A DNA stretch of 64,000 nt from Geosiphon pyriformis (taxonomy: Eukaryota; Glomeromycota; Glomeromycetes; Archaeosporales; Geosiphonaceae). The stretch spans positions 22,769 through 86,768 of the forward strand of contig JAAOMT010000109.1 in assembly GCA_016748015.1 (NCBI GenBank), read 5' to 3'. Shown in pieces: positions 59,301 through 64,000 of this stretch. Each line of letters begins with the position of its first letter. Positions within the stretch are counted from its first letter, which is position 1. The notes beneath the pieces were generated by a model, which worked only from the letters and a program-made list of their open reading frames with translations, did no database searches and had not been told where the DNA came from. A program made the position numbers and the translations under genes.

Positions 59301-60898
59301 CAAAGTCATTTATTGAGAAAAAAAAGATGTTAACAAATCCAAACTAGTGCATAACAAATCCAATTTTATTAAAACTGAACTCACAGATATCTCAAGAGCC
59401 AACAACTTTAATTCAAGACTGCCTATCTTGGTGGTTAAAATTTTCAAACTACTTAAGCCAAAAGCCAAAGCTATATCAATCAAAACTGAAAAAAAGATTA
59501 TAAAAAGCACTTGCAAAACATTTAGAACCATATTTAAATCTGAATTCAAACCTAAAAGTACAATTACAGCAGAAGAAAAGGGTCAAAAAACTGATGCCAA
59601 GAGCATCAGATCAATTATGCTTAGCTTTTTTACAATATTTGACATTTAATTAGCTAAAAATTTCAAAAAATGTTTTAAAAAAGCCAGACAATCATTAATT
59701 AAGAAATTATTTTAAACAACTAGTGTTTTTTCTTAATTATTTGAGACACTAAAAGAAGGAAAACCAGAATCAGAACCAGAACTAAAACAAAAACTACCAA
59801 AAAAAGAAACAAATGAAACTACTTGCACCCAAGATTTGCCATTAAAAGCAGTAGAATAAAAAATCAGAATACTTTTCTTTGCATATAATTTGGCAAACTA
59901 AAAACAGATTTCTTTTAAGACAGTTCTTTTATAAAATTTTAGGAGAAACAAGACTAATACATCTAATATATTATACTTAAGAGCTGAATACCCAAAATAG
60001 TCACATTTTTTGTATCAAACCAAATCTATCCTAGTTCATAAAAGTCTTATACTACTCAAAATTGGTTCCATGTGAAAGACAAATTTCAGTTTTTTATTTG
60101 ATTTAAAACAACCCACAGTACAGCAAACCCAATTGTCAGTATTAAGTAAGTAATTGATAATACATGTTTTCCTATCAGCTCTATTTAATAAAATGCTCAG
60201 ATTATAAGCCATCATTTTCACAGACAAAATAAACAAAAGTGCTTTAAAATAATCTTTAAACATTCAAATATTATAATTACTCATGACCATAGTCACATGC
60301 ATTGAGTCTTTTCTAATTAAGAACAACTATTTTAATGCCAATTGTTTAGCTTAACCCAATTTAGTAAATTCTATTACAGCTTTTTGCCATATATTGATAA
60401 GTTAAATTTTGATTGACTTAATTTCTTCAAACTCAAATATTGTGATGACAATTATTTTTTTTAGCATATCTATGAGAATTTTTTTAATAATTACAGTTCT
60501 ATATGACTTAATTCTTTGTTTTTTGAGATCAGTGTTTATAGCAATTCTTTTTTTCTGGCCAATAATATGACTTTTTTCATGCTTTTTCTGAAGTAAATGT
60601 TGATTTAATAATTCTTTCAAATTTTGAGAGAATAGTGGCCCTCCTAAAACTATTGACAGCTGAGAAAATTTTTTTGATAAACTAAGTCTTTGCTAAAGTC
60701 AATTTGCTCTTTACTGCTGAAAGATTAATATCCAGAGCAAATAATTTTTTAACAAATACTTCTATTTAACTTTTATCACTTTAAGATCTACCCATCTTCT
60801 GTTCAAAGAGATATTAAGAAAAGATCAGAAGGGCCCAGTTTTCATGTCTATGTTAAAACTAAAAAAACTAAAAGAAAAATCATAATTTAAACCAGTAA
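59301..60898 (-). pseudogene. LINE L7 ORF1, main part
   Basis: After LTR E the minus strand reads the ISLNRRWVDLKVIK-type segment (60815-60770), then the RRM-like region at 60620-60402 (AVIIKKILIDMLKKIIVITIFEFEEIKSIKI), and on to a helical C-terminus (59549-59310, LSSLKILTTKIGSLELKLLALEISVSSVLIKLDLL, a likely coiled coil). Same ORF1 type as L1 and L3. Confidence 0.75.
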
Positions 60899-60902
60899 TC
60901 AC

Positions 60903-61768
60903 TGTTATGAAATGATTTTCTTGGTATATTTAATTGCCAATATCCTATTTTAATTGCAATCAGTCTCTTGTAAATTTCTCAATTCTATTTGTGTGATAAT
61001 ATTATTGTGATATTGAAGGCTTTCTCTTTAATGTTACAATATAAGTTATTTTTCAATTTCTAATTATTGTGTGTATTTATGTATTTTTTTTCTAGAAGCT
61101 AAACTGAAATCTACTTGCTGTTTGAAGTTTTCTTTGAGGCTATTCTTGCAATTGCCTAATGTGTTTCTCTAATCTAAAAATACAGAATGTTAATAGCCTT
61201 TAATGCTTTTCTTAATTCTTATCATAAAGTTTTTATCAATTAGTAATAATATGAATAATTTTAATTAAGGATTATTCTTCCAAAAATTTAACTAATGAAT
61301 AATGATTTCATTCAATAAATAATACAAATAAGTTTTTTAATACTTTGAATTGTAATCATTCAGTTTTCAATATTTTTTTCATTTCTTTTTAATTAAAGAT
61401 TTTTGTGGATATTTATTTTAAAAGTAAAGATTAGAAAATAATTAAAGTAGAATTGTTGAATGAATTTTTTGATAACTTGTTTTTATGATTTGTTGTTTTT
61501 CTTAATATTAAAGTTACTGTATATATATATGTTTGTAGTTTTACAAGAAAACACATTATAATACTTTTTTTTTGGTATCTCAACCTGGTGTTTGCTACTA
61601 TTACTAATTGGTATTAATCACTATAGTGAATTAGTGCTTGCCACTATCATAAGATAGTGTTTGCTATTATATTAATTATTACTTTTCTAGAATTATTACT
61701 ATGTTATATTATAATTAAATAATTTATATTATTTTATGATTCTTTTGCTATATCTTTGAATCATAACA
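60903..61768. repeat. solo LTR E of another LTR element
   Basis: 866 bp with inverted ends TGTTATGA...TCATAACA, between TCAC (60899-60902) and CCAC (61769-61772), a 4-bp TSD with one transition. It splits L7 ORF1; removing it restores the KRV-TG reading. Inside, a 23-bp tandem array of about four units (61588-61679; clear starts at 61588, 61634, 61657, GTGYTTGCYACTAT). No full copy in this window, and orientation is undecided. Confidence 0.8.
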
Positions 61769-61772
61769 CCAC

Positions 61773-62105
61773 TCTTTTTGTTTTAAAAATAATTGCAGCC
61801 AAATCCAGAAGAGGCCCACTATTAATACCAATCATGCTATTGTTTTTGTTATTACTAAATATACTGTCCACATTCGAATATATACTATTGTTTAATCCAG
61901 ACTTTACCAAAGATATATTTTTTTTATCACTAGAGTGTTTGACATTTTCAAAAACAACTTTTTTTTTCTGAAAGAAAAAACTACCAGCAAGACTATAAAA
62001 AGCACTTTTAGATCCTTTTTTTTTAGATATGCTACTACTTAAAGCCATTTTTAAGTTCACAATAAAAAGATTGTTAGTTAAAAAAATATTGAAATAAAAT
62101 AACAA
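61773..62105 (-). pseudogene. LINE L7 ORF1, N-terminal part
   Basis: Uninterrupted N-terminus: TNNLFIVNLKMA, SKKKGSKSAF, FFQKKKVVFENVKHSSDKK, with the same order as L1 1705-1989 and L3. The probable start is the Met before VNLK-like residues, as in L3. Ser/Lys/Asn-rich, probably disordered. Cut by LTR E after KRVV. Confidence 0.75.
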
Positions 62106-62190
62106 GAAAAAATAAAACTTTTTTATTAAAAAAAATGCTCTTTAGAGAATTTTAAATATAGGAAAAAAAGAAGTTTTTTTGATATTTTTT
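62106..62190 (-). promoter_or_regulatory. LINE L7 leader
   Basis: Minus strand: A/T runs, ACTTCTTTTTTTCC, AAATTCTC, AAAGAGC. The same blocks lie upstream of ORF1 in L1 and L3. Possible internal promoter, inferred. Confidence 0.4.
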
Positions 62191-62370
62191 TAGATTAAAA
62201 AAGTAAATTTTATTATAGTTAGTATTATAAAACATCTTGATAATATAGTACTTATTTTTTTAAAATTTAGAATTAGATATAATTTAAAAATATCAAATTT
62301 TATTCTTTTTCTTTAACCCATTTTTTTTAATATAGTTTTCAATAGTTATATAAATAAAAAATAACATAAT
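62191..62370. other. AT-rich spacer between L7 and L8
   Basis: 180 AT-rich bases with no recognisable content. Confidence 0.5.
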
Positions 62371-63475
62371 TTTATTATTATTATATATTACAAATGATAT
62401 TTAAATGCTACCTAATATCATATATCATATAAGTAATCTAAATTAGGTACAAATTATGCTCTTACTACATGTAATCAGTCACTCAGGCCAATTAAAACAA
62501 CACTAAGTAACTACATAAACTGAAGCTAAGTTACTAATATCTGAAAAAAATAAGCAAGATCTATAAAGACCAAAATGAATACCAAATACCTCAGCAATTT
62601 CAAACAACTTAACAACATCAGCAAAAAACCCCCAAAAAAGCCCAAAAACTGAAACAAAAATTGAACTATTAAGTAAGATCAATCTATTTCTTTTTATAAA
62701 AGCATAATGTTTAGTATAAACCGACCAAATATTATCTCTGAAAGTGAAACAAAGAGCACACAAAAATTTCACAACCCTTCAACTTGCAATTTTGGGATTA
62801 TGAAAGACAAAAATAGCTTTTTGGAGCTAACTCTTAAAAACAAAACCCTTATAAAGAGCTGTATATACAGAAACATCAGAAGCACAAAATAACAGAAGCT
62901 GAAAAACATGAAAAAAGGAGCAAAAAAAACCAGAAACACCCTCTAGTAAGCTGCATAGGCATTTAACAATTGACAATAAATAGAATTGTCAGCTTTATAA
63001 GAGGGCACATAATCTAAAATCTTAACATTATTACAATACAAACATAATCATTAAGTAGCATTTGTTGTATAAGTGCTTTCAAATAGCAACAGGCAGCCAA
63101 TAATGTAAAGTTTTTATGAAATAAGTGTGTATACTGATAAAAAGTTTGTTTGTGAAACCTGCAGCTATGTGCAAATCAAAATGTCATACCAAAGAAAAAC
63201 TGAATTAGTTAATGTCTGAAAACAAATCATCCACCAGAATTTTAGAACCAGAACTAATCTTTTAGCATGCATAATAAACAGATCCAAAAATATCACAAAA
63301 AAAATATCTAGAGTTACCAGAAACAACACTACTACCAGCCATAATATAGTGTTTTTTTTAATAAAGAAGAAGATACCAATTAAAGAAAAAAGTGGCAGCA
63401 GCAAGAGCATTAGCATGTTCATTATTTAAAACACTTAAGCAATCTTTTACCTTGTGTTATTTAACCCATAATTTA
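62371..63475 (-). mobile_element. LINE L8, 3' end only
   Basis: 5'-truncated minus-strand LINE covering the end of RNase H to the 3' UTR, finishing in a (TAA)n-like tail near 62371-62384. 3' UTR contains a decayed TTGGCC / TGAGT / GACTGA hairpin and ACATGTAG. Confidence 0.75.
62503..63475 (-). pseudogene. LINE L8 ORF2, C-terminal fragment
   Basis: Starts near 63425 with the end of RNase H (NALAAATF), then VVSGNSRYFF-type residues and the HIAAGFT...YFIKTLHYWLPVA segment, with at least one frame change. The last 89 codons (62772-62503: FRDNIWSVYTKHYAFIKRNRLI, VVKLFEIAEVFGIHFG, CLFFSD) are open to TAA/TAG near 62503. A C-terminal end of a different LINE subtype from L1 and L2. Confidence 0.75.
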
Positions 63476-64000
63476 TATATTTGTTTAGAAAAATAAAAAT
63501 AAAATTGTGTTAATTTCTTTAAAATTGAAATAAAAAATACAATAGTAATCTATTCTACCAAAAATAATAAATATTATATTTTTGATTATAATAATTTTAA
63601 AACAATTTTTACAACATACTACTACTGAATTAAAGTAATAAATAAAAAATAAGTGATAGAAAAAAAATTAGGCTTGTATATAATTACTATAATATATATA
63701 AAAAATGAATAAAAGAAAAAAATATATATAAATAAAAAAATACAAAAATATTTTATTGTATTTGATATCAAAAAATATAGAATTATACCAATAAAAATAT
63801 AAAATAAAACTAAAACTAGTATAGTTTTATAATTTAAATTATTAATTATATATAAGTAAAAAAATAATATAAATAAAAATATTAAAGCAATCACTTCTAT
63901 AATTTATGAGTTATATATATAAAAGTAGTCTATTATATTATTATTATAATACTTATTAATAATAAAACATTGAAAATTATTGAGATTAATGTCAATTTAA
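63476..64000. other. AT-rich stretch without recognisable gene
   Basis: AT-rich end of the window. A 90-codon minus-strand frame at 63622-63894 is almost only Ile, Phe, Leu, Tyr and is taken as a base-composition artefact. Confidence 0.55.

Larger units (their letters stand above)
53770..62190 (-). mobile_element. LINE L7, near full length, with two solo LTRs
   Basis: Minus-strand LINE reading from the leader at 62190 to a (TAA)n tail at 53770-53793. About 6.6 kb once the two LTR insertions (60903-61768 and 54751-55685) are removed. All regions from the ORF1 N-terminus to the 3' UTR can be followed. The tail is a TAA repeat rather than poly(A), as in L8. Confidence 0.85.

Noticed and set aside
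63622-63894. 90-codon hydrophobic minus-strand frame, possible membrane protein.
   Set aside because: Composition is almost only Ile/Phe/Leu/Tyr in very AT-rich DNA; no conserved feature.
1-64000. Possible host protein genes with introns in the AT-rich gaps.
   Set aside because: No coding frame of note, no recognisable domain and no convincing exon series in any gap.

Overview
This window is a nested retrotransposon graveyard from a very AT-rich eukaryotic nuclear genome. I found no host gene, tRNA, rRNA or CRISPR array. The LINE proteins (ORF1 with RRM-like and zinc-knuckle regions; ORF2 with AP-endonuclease, reverse transcriptase, RNase H and a C-terminal Cys/His motif) resemble the large LINE families I know from arbuscular mycorrhizal fungi (Glomeromycotina, e.g. 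Rhizophagus or Gigasporaceae). That assignment rests on recognition alone, confidence about 0.6.

Layout: L1 LINE (+) 1567-2649 and 11261-14730, separated by Ty3/gypsy copy A (2650-11260, 5' truncated). L2 LINE (+) 16549-20025 is 5' truncated with a 24-bp target-site duplication (TSD). L3 LINE (+) begins near 20050 and is split by a complete gypsy element C (20941-28641) and by L4 (31581-33845, minus strand), ending near 36867. L5 (+) 36949-39217 is a second unit like L4. L6 LINE (+) 39337-39502 and 48045-52963 is split by gypsy copy B (39503-48044). L7 LINE (-) 53770-62190 carries two solo LTRs (D 54751-55685, E 60903-61768). L8 is a short minus-strand LINE 3' end, 62371-63475. The remaining stretches (1-1566, 14731-16524, 52964-53769, 63476-64000) are AT-rich with nothing recognisable.

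The most interesting signals are: (1) L4 and L5, ~2.27-kb units that keep LINE ORF1 and the LINE 3' end but lack ORF2, joined at the same point in both copies, like a fungal counterpart of mammalian HAL1 half-LINEs; (2) gypsy A/B carry a dUTPase domain and a Cys-rich domain between protease and RT; (3) gypsy C has a textbook -1 frameshift signal (T TTA AAC, six-base spacer, stem-loop) at its gag stop; (4) both gypsy families have an unrecognised extra frame between integrase and the 3' LTR; (5) decay is almost purely by transitions: stops sit at former Trp/Gln codons, catalytic Asp becomes Asn, and the LTR pair of C shows TG-versus-CA mismatches expected from decay of ancestral CpG.

Nothing here looks able to move by itself. 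All RT catalytic boxes are mutated (YLNN/YLND in gypsy; FVND/FVDN/FVNN or deleted in LINEs). Gypsy C is the best preserved: its protease DSG, integrase HHCC and D-D-35-E are still readable.
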